A stretch of 64,000 nucleotides of DNA from Chrysomallon squamiferum (taxonomy: Eukaryota > Mollusca > Gastropoda > Neomphalida > Peltospiridae): positions 35,858,522 through 35,922,521 of the forward strand of contig CM022665.1 in assembly GCA_012295275.1 (NCBI GenBank), written 5' to 3'. Made by a program: the position numbers and the translations under genes. Position 1 is the stretch's first letter. Each line of letters opens with the position of its first letter. The notes under the pieces were generated by a model, which saw nothing but the letters and a program-made list of their open reading frames with translations, ran no database searches and was not told the origin of the DNA. Shown one piece after another: positions 37,708 through 50,635 of this stretch.

Positions 37708-40451
37708 CAAATTAAAATATAAAGTTTAAAAATGAAAAATTAATCTATTTTACTAGCTTCTTTAAAATGAAGCGACTACATTTTTTTAAATATCTTAATT
37801 CTAGTAATACATTCTATTGTGAAGCTTTACAACAGCAAAGCAATTAAACTGAACTTTTATTATTAAAAACTGAAAGATAAATTATAAAATAAAATTATAA
37901 AATACATATTGATATTGATTATTACTGTCATTATAATAATTATCATTCATTTTGCTGTCAAATTAAATTTAATAGGTTCATTAATTAATCATTTTTCTTA
38001 GTACAATCCCACGTCATTACAGATAAAGAAACTTTTATTTTAAAATATAAATATTCTCAGATCTCTTTTAACAGAAACCAAATTTAAAATTTACAAATAT
38101 CTTTAAAATAATTGTACATTAGTTAACTGTTTCTGTTTTGTAATGTTAATAAAAAGAAAAAGATAATTTTAACTATAATTAGAATGGTTTAAAGTGAAAG
38201 CACTGCAAAAATAAATCAATAAAAAGTGAGCATTTCTAAAATATATAAAGTTAACTTACTTTATACTTTCTTCTTTTTCTTGTCTCAATTTTCGTTCTGC
38301 CTCTGCTTGTTCCTTCTTGATTTCAGCTTTGATTTTCCTAAGCCTGGCATCTTTGTCCTATAAATAAATGTATGCATATGAATAAAAAAAAAAAAAAGTA
38401 AGTGAGTGTGTGAATAAACTACACAAATTCTGATATTTATTAGGTGTCATGTATATTTTTATAATAAATATACAGATACACAAATGAATAAAAAAATAGA
38501 AGACAGACTCATTGATAGACAGATAAATAATTAGACAAATTACAAGATAAATAAATAAATGAACAGACAATAACACAAATAAAGATAGATAAATGATTAC
38601 AAATAGAGAAAATAAAAGAAATAAACAAATAGACAACAATAAATAAATAAAGGAATAGACAAATAAATATACATAGTTTTCTTTAAAAACAAACAAAATA
38701 TCGGTGGCAGTTATCTCATGCAACATTCATACCAATTACAAACAATAATATTTTATTCCTAAATCCACAAAAGCATATACTACAGTCTTTGAAATACAAA
38801 TGGGTTTACTAGGAGTTATAAAAAATCCAATTTAATTGGTAGCCAGATATTTGTATCAGCTATGAAAAATGAAGGGACCATTTTCAATGTTATTTCATCA
38901 GAAAATAAATGACATAAAATTAATTATACCTCCAGTAACTCTAGTTTGGCATTCTCAAGTTCCCGTTCCAATCTTTGCTTCATTTCTGCAAGCGCTCTGT
39001 CATTTTCAGTGACAATTTTATCTTCTTCTTCCTTAAGTTCAACTCTTCTTTAAAATAAATAAATAAATAAATACATTCTCGAATTCAAATACTAAAATGT
39101 TTGGGTCATTTTAAGAAAACAAAATCAAAATGAGTTCAAAAATATATTAAAAAACCCAACTAAAACATATGAAAGAGATTAATAATTAAACAAAATAATA
39201 ACAGTAAAATAAATAAATAAGTAAATTAAATAATAAATTAATTAATTAAATAATAATAAAAATTGAAAGAATTAGATTAGAAAGGTGACTCTGGAGAGGC
39301 AAGGTGCTGGTCATTCCTGACTATCACTAAAAGATGACCACAATGTACCTGCTAGCAGCACTGGCCAGTTTATCAGCCTTTCTTTTGCGGTCATCATCAG
39401 TGAAATCTAGAGGACTGAGTCCTGAATCATCTCTACCTGTAGACTTCAGAGACTGAGAATCCTGTAAAATAAAGAAAACATAAATATATAAAAACTGATA
39501 AATAAACACATGCACTCAAGCAACCACACAATCATACTTATGAACGTAGAACACAAATATGGATCACTGAAGAATGAAGTCTGTTACTGTTACATACATT
39601 TAAAAATATAAGAAAATGACTACTAATGATTAATGTTTGGATTTATCAGTTTAAATACAAAATATTTAAAACACATTAATATTACATGATAAAGAAGTTA
39701 TGATGAAAAATATTGTGGAATATTGTGGTAACTCCAACAACAAATGCTAACAGATAGATATTAACAGTTTAAATAAATATAATAATAAACCTGAGTTTTG
39801 CCAATCAAAATAAATAGAAAAACTCCCAAATACATATATTAGATTTATATATAGTCTCCCAGACTTAAAGTTACAAATAAAGACACAGATTTAAAGGAAA
39901 AAAGAAAGAAGAAGAAAAGAAAAAATTCAATGCAATGCCAGAATGATTATGTTGATTAGTATCAAAACACTGATAAATATATATATATACACATACGCAT
40001 TATTTTTGTTAACACACAACATATAATGCTTGACATGCATGCTATACAAAAATCAATAATGATGCCTGGAAAGAAAAACATGTTGATGAAAATTGAGATT
40101 ATCCTTTTATTTTTAAACAAAAAATTAACTAAACACTGGCCATAAATCAATTCATTTTCATGTTGTTGTTTTTTTTAATTATTTTATTTTCTTGATTTAT
40201 TATTATTTTTTTTTTTTTTCTGGTTTGTTTTTGTGTTAAAGGTTCAGTTTGTAAATCTACAGGTAACTGCAATTTGACCACTTCACAACAAAAACTGTTT
40301 TTCAACACAGACTGATTCTGATAAAGATTTTTATCCACTAACAGGTTTGTGTCATTAAAATCAGGTTTATGTCTAACAAAATTAATATATTCCAATTATT
40401 AACTAAGTAAGATAGTTTTATTTATTTGGTTATTTATTATTATAATTATAT

Positions 40452-40522
<71 letters not shown>

Positions 40523-41426
40523 GTTGTTACAATTATTATTAATTCCAGTGAAATGCAGATGTTGTGGAAATGCTATTTGTAAAATTATGATTTTGGTGCA
40601 AGAATGCTTTTGACATCACGAACAGTATAATGTTTGGAAAGTGCGAATGTGAAAGAATATTTAGAGATATGGCCAAAGAAGTTTAGTATTACAGGGATTA
40701 GTTATAAACTTACCTATATATAATTTATAAATAAAAACAATAAAAAATAATAAAAACAACAATAATAATAAATTAGAAAATAAATAAATAATACAAAAAT
40801 AATTCGAATTAAAATGGCTCTTTTTAGTGCAAAAACATAGTCTTTATTTCATAAATACATTTAGAAACTGACAAAAACAAAATTTAACTAAATAATATAT
40901 CTCTCTCCTTTTTCTTTTCTTTTTTCCCCCCCAAAAAATAAAAAAATTAATTACATAATAAATAAGACCAATGATTTTGTCCAGGATAACTTTAAAAAAA
41001 ATAAAAATAGCAGAATTCAAATGAAATTGTGTGTATCAAGCAAAATAATAACACTCATAACAAAATGGGAAAAAGTGTTTAAACATTACACCAAGGATTC
41101 ATGTGCAGTTATATATAAAAAATATTTATACCCGAATGCCTGTTCCTTGGTAAAGCTGAATAGGAATATATATTAAATAATGAAGCAAAAAAATGAAAAA
41201 AATGAATAAAAGAAAATAGAAACAATAGAGAAAAAGGAATGTAACTTATGGCAGTTATTTAACTATTACTATCAAATTCAAGCCAAAATACCCCTGAATG
41301 GAAGCTTTATACACATATAAATTACAACAAAATGAACAAATGACAGTCCACAATGGCAACTATATATATAAGAGGTAATGCTCAAAGAAAAAACAAAACA
41401 ACATTATGATACTCAACTATTACTAG

Positions 41427-41475
<49 letters not shown>

Positions 41476-41834
41476 TGTTTAAAATTATGGTTATGGTATT
41501 GTGCTAGAAAAATTAGGCAATGTGACAATATAATACGAAATATAGTTAAATGATATTCATGCTTGCAATGACAATAAGTTAACTAGAAATAATAGATAAA
41601 AATGATTAATGTTTTATGGAATGATATTTTTCATTGAGTATGCAAAAAGCATATTTATGGTAAAGTTTATTACATTTTAAATATGTATGACAGTTGATGA
41701 CATTTTGTTTTAATAATATATTTATATAAAAAAATAATTACCCCAAAATAACAATAAAACAGAAAATAAAAAATGAAAACAAAAATTTAAAGAAAATTAA
41801 ATAGTAAAAAAAGGTATAGAATTAAATATCAGAA

Positions 41835-41881
<47 letters not shown>

Positions 41882-42920
41882 TAGATACATTTTAATAAAG
41901 TACAAATAAAAAAAACCCCAAAAACTATGAAATATAAAATAAATACATTAAATAACAACAACAATAATAAAAAAATAAAATAAATGGTAACAAAAACAAA
42001 CTAAAACATTGCTATAACATAAAACAAAATGAAATAAAAAGTAAATAAAGTAAAATAAATGTAATAAATAACCTCTTCTCATAAAAAGAAATTTATAAAA
42101 AAACAAAATTTAAATGTTTGTTTTTAATGAATCTGAAAGTAATAAAACAAAACCATATAAATATAAATGAAATAATTAAATTTCAAAAAACATAAAAAAT
42201 AAAAAAACAGAAACAAAAAATATAATCTATAAAACAGCATCAATTAAAAAATATAATAATATTAATAAAGTAATTAAAATAAGGAAATATAAATTAAAAA
42301 ATATAATACCTTTTCCAGTGATGCTCTCAAAGCCTGTTCATCAATATCTTTTTTCTCTATCATTTCTAATGCAATGTTGCTGACTCTAAAATTCTGAATA
42401 AATAAATAAATAAACATTAAAATATACCAACAATAATTCCAGTTCATAAAGATAAAATATTTAAATCGACAAAATTCTTCTTTGAATAGTGCATAAGAAG
42501 TGTTCATAATAATGACATATTTTTATTACTTCATTAATTAGTAGCAAAATGAAGCATGTTCCATTCTTTTCCTTTATCAGTTTAAATATATATGCTCTGT
42601 TTTAACAAAATTCAAAAAATACATATTTAAAAGTATGTACTTGTGTCAAAGTTTAAAGTGAAGGAATTATAACATACAGTTTACAATTTTTTACTTTTTA
42701 AACATATTTATCAGTGTTCTTTTCTTTTTATTTTTGAAAAATCAACACACCACATCTTTATAGCTATCATTGTCAGAGTTACTGCTGCTACTTTCTTTGT
42801 CACTGTTAGCTTCGGAATCCTGAAAATATACAGTTATATTTTTTGTTAAATTTTTTTTTGTAAAAAGACTGATTTGATTAGACCAAGAATACAAATGTTA
42901 TTCCATAGTAATTAAATATC

Positions 42921-42951
<31 letters not shown>

Positions 42952-45900
42952 AAATTGAGTATATAGGAAACCAAAGATGAAATCCTTTTTAGAAATGCTA
43001 TATATATATTTTTTTTTTTTTAAAAAAAAAAAGAAAAAGAGAGATGTTAAAAAGCAGACTTGGTTGTGCATATGTCTGGGAATATTTATTTCATTACATT
43101 TGATTCTGGGTTAGTATCTGTAATTGCAAACAATTATGAGTGAAATAATTTTCTGTATATTATATAATGAATTAATACCATACTCATCAAAACAATAAAA
43201 AAAATAATAAAAATAAAAAAAAAATAAATAAATAAATGAATAAATAAATAAATGAATAAATAAAAATAGTTTTTTAATATTAAAGAATAAATAAATGATA
43301 ACAATAAATAATAAAAAAAATTAATAAATAAAATGAAATTAATAAATAAGGATAAAAAATATATATATTACAAAAGTATACCTTGTATTTCATATCCTAA
43401 GTAATAAAAATAAAACAAAACAAATAATAAAAAATAAAACATTTTAAAAGTATACCACATACTTCATATCCTAACTCTGCTATATCTTGTGCTTCAATGT
43501 CAAATATTCTTCTGTGTCTCTCATCTGAATGAACCTGGGGTAAAATAATATTTAAACACTTGTTTAAACTATTTCTTCTCAGCTTTGCAAACTGATATAA
43601 CAAAAACTTGTGAAATAACATCATTCATTTAGTGTGCAGCATGAATAAAATAAAAAGATTTAATTAATCTGTATAATTATGTTTAAAATGTACATTATGA
43701 TTAGCATTCATGTTTAAATTGTCCTTCATGACTAATTATAATTTAACAATATGATAAAGTATTCATCCATTTAGCAGCTGTATTTAAATATAGTTTATGG
43801 ATTGTCGTAATATTTCAGTTTATCTAAAATACAATTATGCTTAACAGTTATAGTAAGATACACAATTAAAATACAGATTTATTATTAAAATAACAAAGTC
43901 ACTTTACAGGAAAACAGTTAATTTCAGATTGCTTAATAAAAATCAAATATCTTGTACACTTGGTAATCAAAAAAATATTTTTAATGGAAAATGAACTCAT
44001 AACAGATTTCAATAAAGTGTTCTCAAAATATAATTTAAAAAAAAAAGATTTCTAAATTAAATATTCTTTCATAATACATGTTATGTAAGGAGGGGTTTGT
44101 GAGCACATAAATGGTTTAATCCAAATTCTTTATTCCATAAAGGTTTTAATTGCCATTTTCAGTATTATGGGAATTTCTGATAATAATTTTATTAATTATC
44201 CTTTGTACATTTCAACTAATTAAGATATAAAATACACCATTAGAATATATCTAGTTCTAAGTATCCATTATCATCTCTGATTATATTATAAATTATGTTG
44301 ATAATTAAATAAACCATTATAAAAAGACAAAGATTAATGATCAGTCAGTTACATTAGGTATCAGTTTATCATGCTAAATCTACCTTTTCATTAGCCTCAA
44401 AAATAAAGCTGAATCATAGTATGAATAGGTCACCTCAACATATTTCAAATTATGTGTCATTATAAAAAAATATAAAATAAAAATAAATAATCCAGTATTA
44501 TAATGATGATAATAAAATCTATCAAACTGACTGAACTTAATTTGCTATTCATGACATAGTCTACAGCATATAAAGGTGTTTACATTAAATACATTATAAA
44601 AAAAATAATTATTAAAAGCTGGAGTGTACAGACATAAAAAATATTTCACAGAGAATTATAAAAAGAATTTTCAGCTAAATTACAGAATATAGAAAGTTGA
44701 AATAATACTAGTTCAAGAAACAAAATGCTGGGTTTTGTTATATTGTTTATATGATATTTAAACAACTGTGCAAGTGTAGATAATAATCATTATATACAGT
44801 GTACTGGTTTTGATGAAATACAATGGTTATATACACTGTGCAAGTTAAGATGATATACACAATGCAGGCCTTTATTAAACACAAAATGGAAACAATATGC
44901 TGGTTACCCTGAATTCAGTGCAGGCTTAGATGAGATACAGGTGGTTATACAGATTTTGCAGGCTACATGAAATAAATGGTTAGCACATACATTAGCATAT
45001 AAGACAGTTATGACTCCTCTTATTTTCACTTAAAATTAGGTTTTCATTATCCCAGGTACGACACTTACTGCTGAGAAGTTTCTGCCCCCAAAGTCCTTTA
45101 CTAACTGCCCACTGATCAGTATAATGCTGTCAAGTACAATACAAAACAAGTCTTAGTTATTTAAAATTATCAGTTTTAAGTTCAGCTAGAAAATTATTTA
45201 GTAGTAGGACCATGTGAGTTATATAATTCTTTTATATAATTCTTCACTGTCACAGAGCAGTTTAAACCATAGTATATTAGTTTTGCGTTTTATACTTGGT
45301 ATAAAAAAAAAAAAACGTCCAGTTTCAAGGTGACATCTGCATGGTTAAAATATGTCTTATATGCCGATATTATATATATGTAGTGCAAATTAGAAGAAAT
45401 ACTATGGAAAAGGGTTAAATGACGTGCAAAAGTGTCAGATATAGAAACTTGAGTAAGACTAATAATTTGTGCAGGCTTAGATAAAACAGTGTTTACATAT
45501 ATTTTATGCAGATTAAAATATATTATTAAAGTTTATATATGAATATGCATGCGATATAAACATGATGGCAATATACATGTAGTTTGAAATACAGAGGTTA
45601 TATATAATGTGTTTGTTAGACAAAACACTGGTAACATACAAGTATCTTGAAAGACAATGGTTATATATAATATGTTTGTTAGACAAAACACTGGTTGTAT
45701 ACAATGTGCTTGTTAGATGAAACAGTGGTAATATATAACTACCTTGAAATACAGTGGTTATATACAATGTACTTGTTAGATAAAACACTGGCAATATACA
45801 AGTATCTTGAAATACAGTGGTTATATACAATGTGCAAGTTAATTAAAACACTGGTAACATACAAGTACCTCATGTTCTAGATCTGTGGAGTATATGGGAA

Positions 45901-48468
45901 GACTCATACTGCTTGTGATATTCATACTCTTGTTTGACTGCATTGACCCAGTGGTAGTGTTCATACTAGATCGCATCTAAGGGAGCACAAACATAACATC
46001 TTAAATATTTCCTCAACGTTAATTTAAAAGTTAGACATATTTTTTGCAATAATATTATAAACAATTTCTTTTCATTTATGTGTCAGCAGTATATACTTTT
46101 TAAGAATTATAAACAATCCCATTGTATATATCTGTTAGTTTTACACAGTTTTGTGCAATAATAATTCTTCACATTACTGTATGATATAAATATATTTTTT
46201 CAATTAGAGAGAATTCATTTGAAATAATCTATCAAGAATATACAACTTCATAACATAATAAATAATTCCTTTGTAAGTAATAAACACTTTTTTATTAGTT
46301 CAAAGTAATAAAGTTCTTTATTCATGCTTTACAAAATGAACAAATTACTGTAGCAAAAAAATATATATTAATAATAACAGAAAAAATTTATTCACATTTT
46401 GTAAATTTTTTTATTACATTTATCTTGTAAAGAATACAAGAATCCTGTACAGTTTTATTTCTAAATATGAAAATAATAGTAATAATAATAAAATTTTAAA
46501 AATAAAATTTAAAACATTACGAATTTAATTACAGAAATACAAAGTGTCAGGGATGTTATAACAATTTATAATTTTGGAAACATTTTTTTATTTTTCCTCC
46601 TGTAAGAATTCAAGTTCCTGACTTTTGGCTTATTCAGTCTGTTAAGTAAAACATTAGTGCCATGTCTTACTGGCTGACTTGACGTCACTGAACCTCGCAC
46701 AGGTCCTAGATTAGTTGAGGCTGCCAAACCATCTGACTTCAGTGGAGCTAACATCCCTCCATGATGTACTGTTGGAGTGCCTTTACTCTGTTCAGCTTTC
46801 AGTGGCCCCAACTGCTGTAATAAAATGTTTAAATATATACACACCTACACACACGTGTGTGTGTGTGTGTATGTGTGCCTATGAATGTATTATGTGTGTG
46901 TATCTACAGCTGCATCACCAGTTGACAGAAAAATAAACACTGAACAAAATGAAAGAAATATAACTGAATAGCTGAATCCATGAACTGAAAACTAATGCAC
47001 ATAATTACTCCGTTTTATTTAACTTTAAAATTAATTAATGTTATTGCAATTAAAGATTCTTTAAATCATTTTCTTAAGTATTCACAATCTGGTCTGAAAA
47101 ATGTATCAATTTAAAACATTTCAATATCATGTTTACTAATAAATCTGATATCAGTGCACAAGGAGAAAGATTATACTAATTTTCTGAGAATGACATTTGT
47201 GATAATAAAATGAAAATGTGCAGTATTTCAGAATTTAAATCATATTATAAAATATAAACCTTTAAATTTTGAGTTTTATCAGCTTTCTCCTTTTTTTTCC
47301 GAACATCTTTTTTGCCTGGAACTAAAAAAAAAAAAATATATATAAATTAAAAGAAAATTAAAAGAAAAATAATTTAAAAAATAAATAAATGAAAAACATC
47401 AAAATTATTTCAATGCCAGAGCAAAAGAAATGTATCTTCATTTTTCACTTACCTGTTAATAAAAATAACAGATTAAAAAGAAAATCTACAAACACTAGAT
47501 AACTTCTTAACATTCATACATTTAAAATTTTATGACATAATTCAATAAACAAACACTTAATAGATTATATTCTAGCTTAAGGAAATACAACTTTGAGACA
47601 CAATTATTTACCTGTTTTATTCTGTGCCATTTTACGTCTTTCTTCATTAACCATAGTTTTATAAAACTCATCACAGGGATGATCCCATGTGCTTTCTCCA
47701 GTTGAAAAATTGAAGTAATAGATATCACCACTGGGGTCTTGGCTGAAATGTGCAACAGTAAAACAAAATAAATTTCATTATTATATGAAGCAGCTTTTTT
47801 TTTTAAATGCTTGAAATTACTATTGACAACAGGTAAATATATGACAGTGATATATATAAAGAGATAAAGAGTCTTCATTAGTTTTAGTAATATAATTCTA
47901 AGCTTAACATAACTATTATTCATTTTTATGAACTATGAGATAAACTTTACCATGGTTTCCAGTTGTCTGGTAGAGGAGCATTGAAGCCTTCTCTTGCAAT
48001 CCATAAAAAATGTGGTTCATTTTCTGGATCGATGCCAAGAACCCGAGCATATTCAAGAATCTCTGTGTTAAATAAGTTAAATTCATAGACATATAAATAC
48101 AGACATATATAATTATATATTAATTACTGTCTCAATGTCTAACATGTACCTAACTGAAAATACAGATGTGTTTTTTTCTTTAATTTGTGAATTTAAGAAC
48201 TTGACAATTTGTAAAAAATCTAAATCTGCATTAGATGTTATAAGCATGTTGAAATGATATAATTACTTTGTAGATTATATTTTAACAAGAAATATTCCAA
48301 ACAGCACATTAAAGAGGATTTACCACTCATCTATAAATGTTATTGATGAAGGCCTCTAAGAAATACTTGAATATACTAACCTTCTTCAGTGGGTTGATAA
48401 TTTTCATCATAATCCTCCTCTAGAATTATCTGATCATTTATGATCATCTTGCCAGCATTAAATGCCAT
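24640..48468 (-). CDS. CEP164: Centrosomal protein 164 (CEP164), complete, 34 coding exons
   Basis: Spliced by hand from GT-AG sites with phase matching throughout, the gene predicts 1307 aa (human is about 1460). The N-terminus has the family's EEDYDE motif and a single WW domain (residues about 58-91, Trp64, Trp86, Pro89). An acidic/Ser-rich linker is followed by a very long Glu/Lys-rich coiled coil (about 275-880). The C-terminal part carries the family blocks KKWRKYF and [10 protein letters not shown] and ends [12 protein letters not shown], close to the human end. In known systems CEP164 sits on distal appendages of the mother centriole, recruits TTBK2 through its N-terminal region, and is needed for docking and ciliogenesis. 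Exon lists are in the four entries that follow. Exons 5, 7 and 9 have alternative borders; the rest are firm. Confidence 0.93.
27822..27862. repeat. Intronic copy of a CEP164 exon 29 segment
   Basis: About 40 bases match the coding sequence at 27543-27580 with a few changes and a 3-base insertion (TAAAGTCTTTATATC and CAGAAGGCTG / GGGCTAAT are shared). It lies in the intron next to exon 29, about 280 bp away in the same orientation. It has no splice sites of its own and should be spliced out. Confidence 0.8.
31741..31799. repeat. (GA)n microsatellite in a CEP164 intron
   Basis: About 59 bp of GA with one C near the start. Purines are on the plus strand, so the CEP164 transcript would carry CU repeats. 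Confidence 0.95.
34498..34690. repeat. Intronic tandem copies of the CEP164 exon 17 donor region
   Basis: Three diverged units share a pyrimidine-rich lead, then ACAGATTTACCTA. They start near 34498, 34590 and 34642. The first and third continue into CATCAAGATCAT / TATCAAGATCAT; in the third this is the real 3' end of exon 17 with its donor. The first unit therefore carries a decayed duplicate of the exon end plus a donor-like GTAGGTAAAT. Confidence 0.7.
36270..36319. repeat. (TAA)n microsatellite in a CEP164 intron
   Basis: About 16 uninterrupted units. The antisense frame reads poly-Leu and is not coding. Confidence 0.95.
37671..37702. repeat. (TA)n microsatellite in a CEP164 intron
   Basis: About 32 bp of TA directly after a 13-base A run. 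Confidence 0.93.
40454..40522. repeat. (TTA)n microsatellite in a CEP164 intron
   Basis: About 23 uninterrupted units within the longest CEP164 intron (39462-42309). Confidence 0.95.
41438..41472. repeat. (CA)n microsatellite in a CEP164 intron
   Basis: A short TA run leads into about 17 CA units. Confidence 0.95.
42751..46814 (-). other. CEP164: CEP164 exons 5-9: low-complexity linker
   Basis: Coding exons 46814-46671, 45976-45869, 45104-45069, 43534-43463 and 42819-42751 encode residues 132-274. They give a GPLK/APLK-bearing stretch, a Ser/Met-rich segment, then an acidic/Ser run ahead of the coiled coil. All five are phase 0 at both ends. Exon 5 uses the donor CCA|GTAAGA; its acceptor could be 3 bases further in. 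Exon 7 is only 36 bp and depends on the acceptor GGGCAG. The exon 9 donor could be 42754 instead of 42751. Confidence 0.75.
45560..45868. repeat. Intronic minisatellite abutting a CEP164 splice donor
   Basis: About five units of roughly 63 bp, built from GAAATACAGTGGTTATATAC, then AATGTGCTTGTTAGA, then AAACACTGGTAATATACAAG and TATCTT. The array runs right up to the donor of exon 6: each unit ends in a sequence that on the minus strand reads like the real donor-side sequence GTACTTGTATGTTACCAG. Weaker related text continues left to about 44770. Confidence 0.8.
47260..48468 (-). other. CEP164: CEP164 exons 1-4: N-terminal TTBK2-binding region and WW domain
   Basis: Coding exons 48468-48381, 48062-47951, 47742-47612 and 47321-47260 encode residues 1-131. 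The start Met is followed closely by the acidic EEDYDE motif, an [13 protein letters not shown] helix, then the WW domain split between exons 2 and 3 inside Cys67. Both signature Trp (64, 86), the YYF core and Pro89 are present, so the domain should fold. Residues 110-131 are strongly basic. An acceptor TTTCAG just upstream (exon from 48546) implies a 5' untranslated first exon. Confidence 0.93.
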
Positions 48469-48546
48469 GATGGTATTCAAATTTCTGTATTATTATTGGT
48501 TTTTGTTGTTTTGGGTTTCTTACTTTTGTTTGTTTGTTGAGACTTC

Positions 48547-49022
48547 CTGAAATATATAGTTAAACATGGATAGTCAAACACAGTATTAACAGAAAAAGTT
48601 TAGTTCATTATAACAGAATAGGCAAAATGTATACTGTCAATATCAATTTCAATAAATTCTTATTTCAACTGTCAATGTTCTAATTGTTATATTACCGTGA
48701 CCTCTTTCACTTTCAGTGCAAGGAAGTACCTTAGATTTTACAGTTTTATTGTCTAACAAATTATCATTGATAAACATCTAGTAGGATGATATTATAAGAA
48801 TGTCAGTGTCACTATGACAGAAATGCAAATATCGCCGAATTATGCGAATGTGTTCAAGCCTGTCGCGATGAAAGAAACTATTGCACTGTGCAAAACACTA
48901 TTACAATGCAACTTTGTTGCTAAAAATATTAATTTTACCTTAGTTAACTCATTCAGTTATATCATTATTCCAAGGAAATATAGCGCACAGTATCTGCATA
49001 AAATGAGAATACGTTCTCTCAC
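48547..49022 (-). other. Predicted CEP164 5' untranslated intron
   Basis: Bounded on the minus strand by a donor GAA|GTGAGAG (49023/49022) and an acceptor TTTCAG (48547). A 124-codon plus-strand frame (48814-49188) spans it and the promoter but has no recognisable domain. The intron is predicted from splice signals only. Confidence 0.4.
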
Positions 49023-49110
49023 TTCGTCGCGATTGTCAACAAATGCACGCCATTTTGTTTCTAGCAAAGCATATCGGGATAAACCGGAAACCGTCCATGG
49101 CCATGGAGCT
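49023..49110 (-). promoter_or_regulatory. Probable CEP164 promoter and 5' untranslated exon
   Basis: A short CpG-containing block in AT-rich DNA. On the minus strand it has CAAAATGGCG (49057-49048), the YY1-type motif usual just downstream of starts of housekeeping-like genes. On the plus strand ACCGGAAA (49083-49090) is an ETS-type site, and the palindrome CCATGGCCATGG lies at 49095-49106. A consensus donor follows the YY1 motif by about 25 bases, as expected for a short first exon. The ATG inside the YY1 motif would open only a short upstream frame. Confidence 0.5.
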
Positions 49111-49789
49111 CTAGCCAACAACAATTCTAAATTTAGGACCTCACTATTAGACCGGATACGTTCGAATAATTGCTTGCTAGATATTTGACCAAATAAAATG
49201 TATTGGTATTTGAATACGTTTGCTAAGCAGATGTAATTTTATTTATTTATTTATTTTTTATTAATATTGTTTTAATTTGAACATATTAATTTTTAACAAT
49301 GACAAAATGCATAAAGCCAACAGAAACTGTACAATAATCTTGAATCACACACACCAGCGCGCTAACAAACACTCGAGTTCAGCACTTGTTTATAAAAAAA
49401 ATATACATTTTGGGTTTTAACCCCTTACACCGTTACAATTATTTATAACTGGGGTAAAAAAAACAACAACCCCAAAACAACAAACAAACAAAAAACAACA
49501 CTGAAAATAGATATATGAGTCAATTAGTTTACTATTTTTGTTTGATTAAAATAAAGGAAAAGAACTTACACGTAGTTTGCTGTTTATTTAAGTGTCAAAT
49601 GAAAATATACCCTTAAAAAAGTACTGGCATAAAATATACTGTCGTCTACATATAGCATGACATGTTCATAATTATTAGAAAACTATATACGAGTAATAGG
49701 TGTATAAAATTAAAATGTGATAAAATTCATCAACATTAAACTTTAACAAATGAATAAAATATTGATTAATTAATTATTTAATTATTTAA

Positions 49790-49860
<71 letters not shown>
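49790..49860. repeat. (AAAT)n(AAT)n array
   Basis: TAAA-type units to about 49822 and then AAT units. It borders the first copy of a dispersed repeat pair (see next entry). Confidence 0.95.
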
Positions 49861-49861
<1 letters not shown>

Positions 49862-49960
49862 CTGGCTCAAAGTACTGACGGCAACCACAATCATACCTAA
49901 AACATATTTAGCTTCACCAGCTTTAACAGGGAAAATAAAAACGGTTACTTATTTAAGGGG
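49861..49960 (+). repeat. Dispersed repeat, copy 1
   Basis: Starts AACTGGCTCAAAGTA directly after an AAAT/AAT array and contains CAGCTTTAACAGGGAAAATA and AAAACG. The same ordered words recur at 50646-50855. Copy 2 has an extra internal stretch. Probably a microsatellite-anchored non-autonomous element or an old local duplication. Confidence 0.5.
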
Positions 49961-50169
49961 ATTGGAGATCTCTTATATCTTCACGATTCAAGTAACAGCG
50001 GGTTTCCTGCTTTAAATAAAGATAAACCTTTGCTGCCTGATTTTGGAATTATTGTATTATGTATATAAACTATATGTTCCACGATCGACTTATGAATACT
50101 AATGATTACGACAGTCAATGTTAAACCAGAGGTAACTATTGTTAGTAGATTAGTCGAAGAAAATGACTG

Positions 50170-50601
50170 TGTTTTATTTATTTATTATTATTGTTATTTT
50201 TATTATTAGAATAACAACAACAACAGAAGTAATAGTAGCAGCAACATCGAAAGAAGCAGCAGCCGCAGTAACAGTAGTAGTAGGAGGAGGAGAAGAAGTA
50301 ATTTAATATCTAAATATTTTACTCTACAACAAATATTTATTTAAAAATGTATAATATTATCAACACACATTCAATCACAAAAACTGAGGGAGGCTACATA
50401 TCTTTTCTTTTCTTCTTATCCCCCCCCCCGAAAGAGCTGGCTAATCGAAAGATATGCTTCGCATCTACTTTCTATTCAAGTTATATTACTGTTTTATGCG
50501 CTGTTACTTTGTTACTAACTCGGAGACAGGCATGGTTGACCGATCAGGCTTAACGAGGATCAATTCCTTTTCTCGGGTTAAGATTTTATTTATAATAAAT
50601 T
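50170..50601. other. Spacer, no gene seen
   Basis: Contains an AAC/AGC/GTA/GGA trinucleotide-rich patch (50214-50300) and a C10 run (50421-50430). The 68-codon frame at 50347-50553 shows nothing recognisable. Confidence 0.5.
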
Positions 50602-50603
50602 AA

Positions 50604-50635
<32 letters not shown>

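Larger units (their letters stand above)
30503..42393 (-). other. CEP164: CEP164 exons 10-24: long coiled coil
   Basis: Coding exons 42393-42310, 39461-39349, 39047-38930, 38357-38260, 37236-37105, 35750-35633, 35411-35235, 34795-34676, 34004-33882, 33553-33410, 32919-32836, 32662-32594, 32111-31921, 31430-31234 and 30549-30503 encode residues 275-879. Nearly all are Glu/Lys/Arg/Gln/Leu with heptad patterning and no proline-rich breaks apart from a [13 protein letters not shown] insert in exon 11. Exons 16-21 are all phase 0-0. Intron donors are mostly GTAAGT- or GTGAGT-like. Confidence 0.92.

Noticed and set aside
40147-40395. 82-codon minus-strand frame inside the longest CEP164 intron
   Set aside because: The upstream part looks less repetitive, but the only nearby acceptor would enter in phase 2 whereas the flanking CEP164 exons need phase 0 on both sides. 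The tail is poly-Lys/Ile/Asn.
46566-46670. Continuation of CEP164 exon 5 past the GTAAGA donor
   Set aside because: The frame stays open to a stop, but using it would end the protein at about 210 aa, long before the coiled coil and conserved C-terminus. The CCA|GTAAGA donor keeps phase 0 with exon 6.
48814-49188. 124-codon plus-strand frame
   Set aside because: It overlaps the predicted CEP164 promoter and 5' untranslated intron, has no domain, and is explained by the higher GC of the promoter block lowering stop-codon density.
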